Source: Campylorhamphus procurvoides
Lineage: Eukaryota; Chordata; Aves; Passeriformes; Dendrocolaptidae
Reading direction: 5' to 3'
Assembly (NCBI GenBank): GCA_013396655.1
Contig: WBMV01003348.1
Location: 186,001 to 250,000, forward strand
DNA: 64,000 bases
This document shows, piece after piece, positions 51,514-64,000 of the stretch. The translations under genes and the position numbers were made by a program. The notes beneath the pieces were generated by a model. It was not told where the DNA came from and did no database searches. It was given only the letters and a program-made list of their open reading frames with translations. Positions within the stretch are counted from its first letter, which is position 1; each line of letters begins with the position of its first letter.

Positions 51514-54500
51514 GATCCATTTTGGCTTCTCATCCCACTGAAAAGTAATACAAGGATTATTACCTACGTTGGACTCTTCAAAAGCAGAACTATTTTCTGA
51601 GTTCAGCTGCTTTTAAGTTCAGTGCCAATTTACAGCCAATGGGCTTATGAATCTGTTTCTCCTACTTTTTTTTTCTATGAGTTATACAGTGATTTTTTTC
51701 ATTGCAATTCAAAGTTATTTTTTCTTTTGAATAGATACTTTTCCTGGGTATCCCCATGACTTTAAAGCCAATGATCAAGCATCTTTCTGTTGAAATTCCT
51801 CCATGTGTTTGGATTCTCTGAGGACAATCTTGTCATGTTATGTCATGCATCCCCTGATGTCAGAGAACAGTGAGAATACTTCATGTGTTTTCTGGCAAAA
51901 AAGCAGCTTCCTTTCTACAGTTCCTTGATACTGAAATCCTGTTATCTTTCAAACTGACTTGATTAAGTGGTACCACTAAATACAAAAAGTTGGCTTGTGA
52001 TCTGCCACCTGCATAAAGAGTAACGCTGGTGCCTTGCAGACTCCAATGCACCATCCACAGAAAGTTTCATCCACCAGAGAAAAGGTGAAAATGGAAGAAT
52101 CTGGCTTAAAACCATGTCTGAGAGCATTCCAAGTAACCTTCCCTCAGACTGAATGCACAACTGAATTTTTCAATATGCATTTTACTAGTAACACTTCTGT
52201 ATAAAATTACCCACTTTTAACAAGAGAAAAGCCATTTCCATGGAAGTTTAATTTACTTCTTAGTAATTCATTTGAATGGGTCATATAGAAAAGGACATCT
52301 CTGCAAATTTCAAAAGGAAGGAGATCACTGTTGGCAATATTCTGTTAATGGATGGGGAGCAAAGGTGTGCAGTTGCACTGCTTTGTTTGTCCTTGCACAG
52401 TCATTCCACTTTAATTCCAAGTTAAGTGGAAGAATAGAATCATGGACATTAAGGTTAATCCTACAAAATACAGTTATTAAATATGTCAAAACAGATGAAA
52501 TCCTAGGTTTTCAATACTTCAAAATGACCTCATTTTATAAATGAAAATCTCTCTGGTTTTCAAATACAAAAGAAATTAAAATAATAGAGGGAGGAAGAAC
52601 GAGAAAGAGAATAAAATTGCTGGCAACAAGGCAGCATCTCTCTGGAAGTGTGAAAAAGAGGGCTGCTTTCAACCTTTGGTTCTCAAGCCGTGCTACAAAG
52701 AAAACTGCACATTTGGATGAGGAGAGATATTGGGGGGTTGGCGGTTCTTTTCTGGGGGTGGGGAGGAAAACATGGCAGAGAAGGCAAGCTCTTCTGTTTC
52801 CTCTCAGAGGTGCAACTGACACTTTCAGAACAAAGTGCTCTGCAAAATTTGCTGACTGCATAACACGCTGAGATGCTGTTGGGATCTCACCCTCCCAGGG
52901 CAAACCTCCTGCCTCACCTCCCAAATGAACACCGTGGGATCTGTGGTGATGCATCAACATGGGGTTATTTCTGCCACTTCTCCCATGCCACTCCAGGAAC
53001 ATTTCAGTGTTTCTCAGTATCTTAATTGCTGAGGATGCCCAACACTTCATGCAAATCCAGCTACGTTCTTTTCTTCAGAGACAGTTCTGGGCTATTGCCA
53101 TTAGGACACTTAAGCTATGTGGATCTGGTGGTGGAGAATTTATGTTGTTGCTGTGCGTCATCCACGTGCCTTACAAATAAACAGAACACTTTAATCCTGA
53201 AGCTGCTAGGCAGTTTATCAACCCAGTACTACATCTGCTTAGTAGCTATACAGAAAAAAAGAAAGATTTGAAACTAAACAAAAGACTGTGAGGAAGCTGA
53301 AGGAAGGTGAAGAAGACAGAAATCCATTTTAGGAAATGCAGACTCAGAAATCAATTGTATCATCCAGGTGTCTGCAGCGTGAGCAGGGGAAGATGTGATT
53401 GTGCAGAGTGTGGCAACACTTCTTTTTCTGCAATACTTGTTCTCTATCAGATGTTCGTGCCTCCCTATTATATTTAGATGTGTGCTGGGGGCAATTTTAG
53501 GGCCACTTCAGTGAGCATGTTTTCTCTCTTAAAGAATGCACAGAGGGTAGTGTAAGATGTGAGATAAAGAGAGAACTAAATATAGAAGTACTTTAATGCT
53601 GTAAGCCCATAAAAAATTGAGTCAACAGAACTCCCTCCTCCTAGCAGGCGTTTCTCCTAACTTGTTTTACCTTACATATGCTACATGTGAAACGCACCTA
53701 GAGAGGAAAATTATTGTTTTCTGCAGCTTGTTCTGTTCTTCCTCACAGAATCATGTGTGAGGTGTGTGGTGAGCTGCCCAGACTTATACCTGGCTATGTC
53801 TACACTCAGAATAAATAGCATTATTCAGGACACACTTGCCTACAGGTAGGAAAAAAGGTAGCACTTTTAGACAGCCTGTGAGTGGTTTAGTAAACAGTAT
53901 CTCACAGCCACTTGGATGGCTCCTCAAATTTTCAGGTTAGTTGCGTATAATTTAAATAATTTGATAGGTCTTAGATGAAATGGGAGATGTGAATTGACTT
54001 GTTCTAAATGGTGAGGTCACTTTAGAACTGTTCATTTGATTTTGGGTACTCAATCTGCCCTGTTAAAAGGGATTGGCCTCAATTTTTTTGAGAAGTATGA
54101 TTTTGAAAAAATTTAGTGTAGTTATCTCTGGCCATCATGACTCATAACTTCTGAAGCAAAACTGTCTGAAAAGAAGGATAGTATCCTTTTGTGTGTGGGC
54201 TAATTTAGCACTGAAAGGTTCCTGAAATAAGTAACTTTTGAGAAGATCAAGAGCGGCTGGATGGGGACGAAAAAAAGTGAGCTTCTACTGCTACAGATAC
54301 TTGTTTGTTTTTAAAAACATCTATGTTTTAATGAAAAAGTAGTAGTTATAGATAAGATGAAAAGCTTTTAGTATGTTATTCCATAATAAAAGCTGTGCAT
54401 TGAATCAACTCTTTTTCACAGATTTTCCAAAAATGTTGATACTCTCTATATATTGAGTAAAGAGAAGGATTTGGAAAAAAAAGGAGCTGGCAAATGAGAA

Positions 54501-57500
54501 ACAATTCTGAGCTACCAAAAGGAGTGGGTCAGGAGTGTTGGCTGCAGAAACCTTGGGGGAAAATAATCTGTTTTCATTCCATTAGGATGGCTGTAGCCAG
54601 GCAAAAATCGAAGAGCTGGATGTAGAACTCAGGGAATTTCTGATGGAGAGATTTCTATCTGCTTTCTCCAAGAAGAAAGTTGACAGCTCACTCATATTTT
54701 ACCCATCAAATTTTTGGGGAGGAGGAGTATCTTCAAATCTTTGTTGAATGGTCACTGACATGTATTTCCTTTTCAGAGAGGAACAGTAGGCTGGTAATTT
54801 GCTTGTTGTGCTGTTCTAGTGCATTTTCTGATGTGCATCTCAAGTTACCTGTTCAGATTATTTCATATGGCTTTTTGTACTGTTTACAAGATACTGTTTC
54901 CAAACTACAGCAAGAGGATATGCATGAAATCTGAACTTTAGAGGGAATTCTTTCCCTGATTTTACAGTAGAGTCAGGCTCTAATTCTGAGCACTACTCAT
55001 TTCTACCTGCATAAAATGTTGTGGTCCCAGCAGAGTGAAGTTTATTGCTAAATTAGCATTTACTGTAAGATTCTGTGCTCAGTGGAGTACGGACATGAAA
55101 GACTTTCATTATTTTAAAGCGATTCCTTTCTTCCTGATGATCATAAATAACTCCCTAGGGTGCTCGAAACCAAACTCTACTGTTTCCATCATTTTTGTAC
55201 ACACTTTTGTTTCACTTTATCGCACACATATTTATTTTACTGTTGGGGTTGTTCAGAAGAGTTATCATAATGCAGATCAGATGGTTGATTAAACCACAGC
55301 TGCCTTTTCAAAATACTTATAAAACCCCAGCATGCTTTGGAAGGAAAGCACAGAGTTCTATGAATTCTGAAAACAAATATACAAAACATAGTATGAGGTG
55401 TTGTTGTTTTGTTCTTATGAGTCAACTTTCATAGTGTTTGGATAGCAGCTTCTATATAAATGGAAAGTGATATTGGATGATAGGGCTTATCTCCTACTCC
55501 CTGCTCTGTTTAAAATAATTTTACTGCAGGAAACGGAAGAGGAGATGTTAGGTAGGAGGGGCGATGGATTTCAGTCACAAGTGCTGAGGATGTTACTAGT
55601 TGGTTGCCAGGCAAGCAAGGTTATGTTTTCTGATGTTGTGATAAACTGCTATTTTTCCGATGCCAGATTTGGCTCAAGTATCTTAGCAGGGAATTTTATC
55701 CCTATAGTTCATATAATCAACTGTGAAAACCTCCAGCTGTCAGTTATTTTCTGCTTCCATGCCCATCACAAGCAAGATGCCATCACTAGTCAGAAATCTT
55801 CTTCCAGATGGTGTATGTGGCTTTAATTTGGAGTTTGCCTGATGAAAGGAGTAGTAAACGATTAAGCATTCACTGAGGTAAGAGGTAGCTTGTGACTACT
55901 GTTTTCTTGAGTAAATAGAGCTAGGTGTTTAATCAAGCAGTGAAGGGCCAGGAGCATGCAGCTACACAAATCTCAAATGCCATGATACCGCAGACATTGC
56001 TAATGCAGTCTTGTCATTTGAGCCTGTCACTTCACCAAAGGACATGGTGTGAAATACTCACTCTAATTCTCTGCTAGGGAGCCACAGGAAGGCTCAGACA
56101 CTGCAAAAGCCTACATGCCTCATTTATCCCTGTGAATACTTCCAGTGACTTCACTGAGACTAACTACAGAATATACAACATCCATAATTTTAGAATTTGG
56201 GTGTGCATTGTGAAGTGCCTTTCAGTGTTTGTGACAACCAGTGCAGAATTCAGAAATTTGTGTCTGTCTGTCATTTCATCTTCCCCAGGCAAGCACAAAG
56301 TGAGGCTGCCATGGCCTGCTGGATTATTTTCAGGAAACACTGTATTTTATTTCTTGTTCCTGATATACCTGTATTCTGAATGGTTAAAGAAATGAGTATA
56401 TGTGAGGAGAAAATACACAGAATACTGAGTTAAAATGAAGATCTCTGCTGTAAAGTTGTCATAAACTTGGGGCTGATAAATCTTGATTAAAAAGCTTTTA
56501 GGCAGGTTATAGGTGCTCAGTTTTGCCAGTTTCTTTAGATCTGCTCTCAGAAAAATGGCTCACTTGCCATGAAAGAGTGATGTCTTTCTGTCCTTCCCCT
56601 GGATAGTCTGGCTGCCAAGTAAGCTATTTTTCACAAAGTGAAAGAATGGAAGAACATAGCTTTGTATCTTTCTGCAATAACCTGAGCAGGGTTCTCTACA
56701 GAGCATCAACAATGGTCCTTGTGCACTGAAGGGCTATGACTGAAGACAGAAAAGCTGTCATGTACACAATTAGGGCCTCAACAATACCTGGAATTATACT
56801 TGTTGACCATATAACCAAATTGCAGCAAAATGGTTTGTGTAGCCTTTGAAATTTCTGCTCTCATTTTTGTCAGTTCAGTTGTCCCACCTGTTATTTCTTT
56901 CAAACTGCTAAAAGTTTCCTAGACAAGGAGAAAAGCTACAAAAGATACAGATACATATTGTGGGAACAATACATCCTTCTCCACGAGTCAGCTCAACCTT
57001 CAGCTGCAGCTTCTAATGTTTCTCCCCCCAAAGGCAGTGGGGAGGTCTGAAGATGACCCTCATGATTATTTATCCAATGGCATGGCCTTATCTTAATTTT
57101 GCCAAGCTCTGTAATTTAACCAGTAAGTACAAAATCGAGGCCCCCCAGCACCACAGTTATGACCCAGCAATTCAGGACCCGTGTTACAGATCCTGGAATC
57201 CCAAAAGGTTAAAGCGTGAGACAGGTGACTTCCTCTAACAAGACCTTGAAAGGGGCCAGACAAATCTTTTGGTGAGCAAAGAGGCTGTGTATAATGGCAC
57301 TCTCTTTTCTCCCTGTTTACCTGGGACACAGGTGCACTAGGAAAGATGAAGTCAAAACTGTAGCCCAGCACATTCACATTACAGGTTGTCTTAGGATGCC
57401 AGAGGGCTTGGCTACCCCCAGCCCACATAACCAGGATGCCCTGCTAAGAGTTCAGGGCACAGTTACAGTGAATCCTTAAGTAAAAACCAACAAAAAAGTC

Positions 57501-59423
57501 CACTGATTGCTTAAATATAAGACCATGGCAAAATAACATGAGAACTGGGTAAAGAGACTGTACACAGAGGGGAAGTGTAAAACCCTGAAATACCCTGTTT
57601 GGTGGAGCAAGATGCCTGATGGCTGTGGTGTCTAGTGGGGATTAAAGGCTAAAAATGGCTTGAGGCTTTTCACATAAGCACTGTATGCTCAGAGGGAAGA
57701 ATACTTTCAAGTTTGGTTCCAAATATTGAAACTTAATTTAAAGAGTAGGATTGTTCCGAAATTTTGATGAATCCATAAGCTATTGAATTGCTTTCTGTGA
57801 CCTCTGCTGAAAAAAAAAAAAAGGCAGAGTAAGCATTCCCCAAACTGGTTAATAATTAAATGCCTGTTTGAAGTGAATTTTTTTCCCTGCCTGGCTAAAT
57901 ACATGTTTAAATTGAAAGTTATATAACCCTGTAGAAAAAAGGCTATGGCACAGTCTAATCCTGAGTTATGTGCAGAATGGTTACAACCAAGATCCCCTCA
58001 ATACAGCTATTTTAGTCTTAGCGCTGTGTGAGAGCTCTTTGCTCATCTTCAAGAACTGCTGCCTATGAATTGTAAAATATTAGAGCAGTATTTTTTTTTG
58101 TGTTTGTGGCTCCCACTGACAATTCTGGGTGGTATAATTGAAGGACAGGCTTAGCTGACCGGGATCACAATCTGGCTTTGCTTTATGTGCAATGTGTTTG
58201 TTACTGTGAGCTCTCCAAGGTCCTTGTTTTATAGAGATTTCTGGGGAAAAAAAAGGAATTGGCAGAGGAGGACGAGAAGAAAGGAGAAAGGGGGCGTGTA
58301 GGACAGGGACCATTACAGACACTCCCACTAACCAGGAGACAGGAATTTAGGATTGTGTCTAACCCTTTTCAGCATGCAGCTGATGTGTGGAGGAAAATAT
58401 TCTTCAGCCACTATTGCTGTTCTGGGGCTGATGCACCAGGGAAACATTCATGGTACAAGGACAAAAGAGACAACTCAAGAATAGGCAGCACTGATGAGCA
58501 GGGGGAAAACCAGTGGAGAAAGCAGGATTTCAATTTCAGCAGGAATTTTGTGTTATTTCCATTTTGAAGCAGAATATCCCTCACTTGACTTCAATCATTC
58601 TGCTTTGATAAAAATCAGGATTTTTTTTCCTATTTCAGCTTTCAAGATATTTTAAAATATAGCAATACAACATCATTCCAAATGAGAAATCAAAACATCT
58701 TAATCTGAAATTTCAGTCTTCTCAATACAATGACTTTGAAACGGTTTTTTTTTTGTTCTTTTAAATTCTTTAACAGGAATGGTGCCATTTCAGGGTTTCT
58801 TATTAATTCTTTTGTCTGCTTTAATTTCTTTTGTTTGGTTGTGTTTTTATGTAGAGAAATACCCATACTGAAAAAGCTCCCTTGGACAGCCTGATGGCTG
58901 CGCTCCTGGGTTCTGTAAACTTCCTGTGGTACATACACATATAAACTACTCTCTGAATTACCATTTTCTTAAACTACTCCCAAACCCCTAATAAATGTGA
59001 GCTGAAGCTTCAGTAATATTACAAGATTCATCTCTTTCTGGCTATGCCTGTGGAGTTAAAAGGCTTTTAGGTAATCACTTGCACAGAATAGTCTTTGTTA
59101 CTTTTAGAGCCAAGCTTTGAGTCCTTGTACCACTGACTCAGGACCAACAGAGCTGCATCCAAACCACGGCTCTTCAAGGCATTTGACTTATTTTTTACTT
59201 CTGACCCTTCCCAAGATTTATTGAATATTATTCTCACAGTTCCCCAGTTGTTTCAAGCAGAATTAGGCACATGAGGTATTTAACTTTTCCGAAAACACTT
59301 GTTAGTATTTTATCTCTACCCTATATGATTGCACATAACTGTATCTGTTCTTTGTTTAGCCATGCTGAGTGCTGGCCCCTAATCATTTAAATGCATGACA
59401 TTTCTGACAAATCTTCTCCTACA

Positions 59424-59447
59424 AAGTCATTAGTAAAGTCATTAGAC
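59424..59447 (+). repeat. Short tandem repeat, 12 bp twice
   Basis: AAAGTCATTAGT is followed immediately by AAAGTCATTAGA. This is a minor duplication in the long SYT10 intron. Confidence 0.85.
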
Positions 59448-62400
59448 TAAAAAAGAGAAAACAACAAGACAAAAGGAAAAGCCCAGTTCTGAAAATGAAC
59501 CTATTTATATATGTGGCTATAAAATATTAAAAAATAATAAGAAAAACACTTGCTGCAGCTGTTGTTCACTGTACAGTGAGTACTCTACCTGTTATGCTGA
59601 TGCTGAAGGTTAATTAATTTCTATTTCATCCTTACTGTGGTGACCCTTAGAAATCTGAAGCATTAAAGATCTATGACTTTTCATCATCTTTTATCTATTA
59701 AATGATTCATTACACATGCACTTCTATTTTTTTCATACATCTGATTAAGAATAGTCAGGAGAAAACATGCAACAAAAGGTGACCTTGTGACATTGGAGAA
59801 GATGAATATCCACTGATCTGCCTGTAGAAGGCAATTATGCTTTCTGTATTTTTGGTACTTCTGGGTTTGGTTGTAGGATTTTTTTGTTCTGCTTTAAAAA
59901 AAATAAATTTATTAAGTGAGGTGAATCTTACTTCTTGCTTTTACTTCGTTAAGTTGTCTAGCCACGAAATAATTGTTGCTCCTAAGCTTTGGCCATGCTT
60001 TAACATGGGCAAGATACATGAGTCTTCAAATCTCTCTTCTAAAGAGACTTGCATTTGGAAATCAATTGTTTGGGTATATCTCCACATCAATAACTGGCTG
60101 TTCCCCTGGTGCCAAAGCCTACTTGTTTCAAACAAGTGGAACACCAGGTTAATACCAGCTATGTTTTCTGTATTACAAATAAGGAAAAAGACCCATCAGC
60201 TTGTGTTTCTCTTTTACTGCCACAGTCCTAGAAACCAGATATGGCACTTAACATTGATGGTTTGGACTTGAATTCATACACAGAGATTTGGGTTGTTTCT
60301 GTTCCTCCTCAAACTGTGAACTCAAAAATTTTGTTAAGCATTGTAAATATTTTAAACGCTTTTCTGAGCTCTTGCTCAATGCCACTGCTTCTCTAAACCC
60401 TGCAACTTGCCAGAAAAGGGATTTCAGGAATACTAGCTAAAGCATCTTGACAAGCTAAACAGTTTTTAGAACTGGAGTAGGTGGACTTAGCTCCTTGCTG
60501 CCAGCTACAGTGTCTGCACACTGTCAGAGGAGATAAGCAGGGCTACACGGAGTGGATTAAGGCTGGTGCCAGGAATCTGCACATCCTGGACCTGGGCTCA
60601 TTTCTGCTCATTAGTAATCTTGTGTCTTCAGCAAGTCACATGCCTTTTGTCTGAGTCTGTTCTGCTGTCTGTGAATTAGGGGCAGTAGTTACCTATTTCT
60701 TTCAAAGAAGGAAGTTTATTTTTCTCGGGTTTTGAGGGTATAAGCCCTAAGGATAATGACCTGCACCTATGCATCTGCACTTGGCAGACAATGAACTGCT
60801 CACAGCCTGGTCCTGAGCAATGCAACCTTTGAGGAAGTTTGTTTTCAGTCTGAGGTCAGAATAGTTTTGAACTGCAAAAAATCTGGAAGGTTTGGTCAGA
60901 TTTCAGTATTTTATACTTTTATTATGCTTTCCATAGATTACTGATTGAAAAGAATCAGGGTCTTTTTGCCTCTCCTCCACACATGCTGCTATTGGTATTA
61001 ACATCTCTGAAACAGAGAACTTGAAAATTCCTTCTGGTGATGTTATGATTCCAGTTGCATCTCAGTTATACAACATAAATGCCTAAAAATATAAATTCTC
61101 AAATCTTTCTTTCTTGGGCAAACTCAAGAACAACAGCAGTGAACAATTAACATTTTTTAAAATGCAGAATTTCAAATGCTTACAATCTTCCTACTTTTTA
61201 ACTCTTTCTCAAAACACTAGCATGCATACCAACACACATCTTAAATTCCTTAAGTATGTTTTTGTTTCCTGCTTCTGTGCAAAAGGAATTCATCATTATC
61301 TGACACGCTTGTATTCTTGACCCTGAAAGAGCTTTGAAGATTCTTACAGAGATGCAGTCAATTTCTTGGCTTTAAAACTTCTAGCATATGCTGGCTCTTT
61401 CTGGATGGCAGAATGAACAACTTGATGTACAGCTCAAGTTTCTTCATAGCTTTGAGCTATCCATAACTATCTTTTGGGTTCCAGTGAACCATGCACATTC
61501 CTTAAAGTCTGTGGCATGTTACTTCTCAAATTCTGCATGTATTACCTCGGGTCTTTTTTTCTGTAATCTTGTCTCTCTAAGTTACAGAAATATTTTGCTT
61601 CTGTATTTTCACTCTGATTCTGTGCCCTGCTCTATTGTTTTATAACTTTGGGGGCTGGATGCTCCACTCTTTGATGCTTAGCTGGAAACAAAAGCAAAGT
61701 GCTTGAGGATAGCCATATTCAAAACAGAGTAACCCTTTGAATCCTTCTCAGTCCTCCAGTTATTTTCAGGTAAAGAACAAACCATGGTTTGAATGTGACC
61801 AACTGCTTTCTGCCTTTATCAGTTCCAATTTACTTCACACCTTCCTAGAAGCTGCATACCCCAAGCAGCCTCAAAGGAATCACAGATAAGGATAAATGGT
61901 AGCTGGCAATCAGGTAGCAACATTTTAGAGACTATTAGGTATATAATATCTGAAAATCTTGTAAATATCCTTTCAGAAAGAATGTTACAGAAACATTCAC
62001 AAAAACGGGTTAGTTCAAACTCAGGGTAAGATGAAAGGTGCCAACAGAGTATTATAAATAAGATCTTTTTAAGTGCATATATAAAGTTAGATGTTCATAG
62101 AAAGAGCAGTTTTCATTGTGCCATGCCTAGATATTAAGCACAACTATATTTGACAACTAAAAAATAGCATAGTGACAGAAGTTATATATACACTATAACA
62201 AAGTCACAAAATTGCCTCCTAAAATGAACTAGTCATTTTGGAAAATGCTGGCCCAGTTAAGAATGGAAATTTACATTGTTCTTTCTTACCCCAATTACCT
62301 CCCTGCTCTAAGTTGAGGCCGCTTTTAAATACTCTTCTTTAGAAAGAACACCTGCTTAGTAAGTGCCAAAGGCTGCGCACCTTGAAACCCAAATATCCAG

Positions 62401-64000
62401 TATGAGCCAGTCAGATTTCCAGTTCACAGAAATCCCTTCTGTGCCCTGTAGCTGCCTGGTGATGTTTAACAAGCAATTCTTGAAAAAAAAAATCCTTTCT
62501 GGGTGCACAGCAAGTTATGCAAGTGGATCTTCTTGGCACCTTCTGAAAGAGATGGTTCTCCTTTGACTGACACCTTCCTGTTTCGTATCTGACACCTTCT
62601 TCTTTCATAGTTTTCCTTTCATTTTGTGACAAAGCCATTTTTTTTCCTTATTATATTTGAGTTTGAATATGGTGGCCAAGGAAATATTAACCACTTTTTT
62701 TCTCTTCAAACATGCCATCAGTCCATGAAAACTCCAGATGCCAACAAGAAAAACACACCCCAAACCCTGATTATGTTTTAGATGCTATTAAACAAAACAT
62801 GCCACCAAGAGAAACCCAGGCTAAAAATAAAAAGCATCCTTTATGTTTTCCCCCTTGATAAGTCAGAAACCAGTGTAATCTGATTGCTAGGTATAAAAAA
62901 AGCTTATCTAGTTCATTTCATATTCATCTAAAGTTGATCCACTTAATTATTTCTACCATTATATAGCCCACTTCTGCCTTTTTTCTGCTTGGAGAAAGTG
63001 TCAGTGTTACAGGAGAGAGATTTTATGCTCAGAGGACCTGGGATTAGAAGAACAATCATTTTCATACTGGAGATTCAAATTTGGCAGCAAATTGCTTTTA
63101 AGCATGTAAAGAATTTTTATGCTGACATGCATCTGTGTTATGAAATAATTTCTCTTTAACTCTGGGATGGTAACAGATGTTATGGTTCAAAGAATGAAAA
63201 CTGCTGGTTTGGGATAAAAAAAAGAAATCTTCCAGTGTTATTAGAAAACAGAAGAAAGCACATGGCATAATAGGTCAGTTTAATGGCATTGTTTGCAGTA
63301 AATCTGACATTTCAGGCATAATCTGCAGTGCTCACTTGAAGTAGGACATTTTGCTGGGCAGAGAAGGATTTGATACATTCTTTTATATTACTGTGTCAAA
63401 TTGGATTAGAACATAATAAAATGAAGAATGTAAAATAGAGGCCTTTGGGCTCACTGGTTATGCAGTGTAACAAGATGCACAAGGAATTAAAAGGAATGTA
63501 CTTTTCAGAATTATGACAAACTTGTCATGTGCAGTTTGTGTGGAGCCTCCCTTTGTCTCGTACGTTTCTTTGGTTTATCCTTCCTGTGTGCACTCTTTGT
63601 TGAGCTGCATTAAGTGACTTTCCTTCAGTAGTTTTGCCCAGAATTTTTCTGTTTTCTACTTATTATTATGTGAAACAACAAGACACTCAGAGATAAAATG
63701 ATTGAAAACCTGTTAGAGTAGATACTGTTTCCGGTTGCAAGCGTAAACTGCTCAAAATTTTGCCAAAATTTATTTCTGAGATTCACTAATACTCCCTGCT
63801 GGCTTGGAGAGCAGCCACAGGAGTATTCACTGCAGCAGCTTTACGAGTAGCCTGCAGGATTCAGCTTCTGCTGTCACTCTGCGAGATATCTGAGCTACAC
63901 AGACAGGAAAATGGGCTGAAACTTGTTTTCTTAAATGATGCGTGGAGGACTTCATGGAGTAAGTTCTAACCTTTGAAATTTTGGAAATGTTAATTGGTAA

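Larger units (their letters stand above)
40745..64000 (-). other. SYT10: Partial long intron of SYT10 before the C2B exons
   Basis: On the minus strand this stretch lies upstream of the first C2B exon and runs to the window edge. I looked for signatures of the C2A exon (DPYVK, the DFDRF loop, a region like KKFQTRVHRKTLNP) on the minus strand and saw none, so the C2A exon and everything 5' of it should lie beyond 64000. The stretch is AT-rich with scattered stops in all frames. Recognisable content is limited to two CR1 tails, a GC-rich block, and CT and GT microsatellites. Short open frames of up to 171 codons occur on both strands, but none resembles a known protein. Intronic status is inferred from the exon order. 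Confidence 0.75.

Noticed and set aside
52432..52458. GAATCATGGACATTAAGGTT, similar to a CR1 end
   Set aside because: Only about 20 bp match and the following GGAAAAGACC-like segment is missing; too short to call.
52535..53050. 171-codon minus-strand open frame in the SYT10 intron
   Set aside because: No domain or family resemblance, several other frames are open over the same stretch, and no splice-site support was seen.
59837..60271. 144-codon plus-strand frame with a hydrophobic start resembling a signal peptide
   Set aside because: The hydrophobic start comes from T-rich sequence, the rest shows no conserved pattern, and it lies in the intron on the strand opposite to the gene.

Overview
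The window looks like vertebrate nuclear DNA, most probably from a bird and probably a songbird. It is AT-rich and intron-poor in coding signal, with no operons, bacterial-type genes, CRISPR arrays or RNA genes that I could recognise. Two things point to a bird: several copies of the 3' end of the avian CR1 LINE, and one roughly 1.1 kb element that resembles an LTR family I know from passerine genomes. The species cannot be fixed from this sequence alone.

The only protein-coding gene I can support is part of a synaptotagmin on the minus strand. Three exons at 40744-40624, 39627-39456 and 38817-38688 have consensus splice sites and compatible phases. Together they give 423 nt, or 141 codons, without a stop. 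They encode one complete C2B domain, from the first beta strand through the polybasic strand and calcium loops to the C-terminal WHxL motif. Among synaptotagmins the closest match from memory is SYT10 (SYT3/5/6/10 subfamily). The C2A exon, the N-terminal exons and the final coding exon were not found. Positions 40745-64000 are therefore read as part of the long intron before the C2B exons. Positions 1-38687 are read as the last intron and/or 3' flank.

Layout: 1-18423 is unannotated AT-rich DNA with small repeats, a 14-bp POU-type palindrome at 10306-10319 and a short CR1 tail at 12689-12750. A 68-base T run lies at 18424-18491. A longer CR1 3' end lies at 19790-20178, and the LTR-like element at 26021-27143. 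Positions 27144-37799 are gene-free apart from three open frames I cannot explain. A direct duplication of about 210 bp around a single N (37800-38230) looks like an assembly seam. The three SYT10 exons follow. The remaining 23 kb is intronic, with a short CR1 tail at 41829-41896, a GC-rich block at about 50080-50345, a CR1 3' end at 51255-51425 and a CT microsatellite.

I did not find an undescribed biological system here. The points most worth checking are the assembly seam just downstream of SYT10, the possible read-through C-terminus of exon 6 with a nearby polyadenylation signal, the missing terminal exon, and the unexplained 198-codon frame at 36065-36661.
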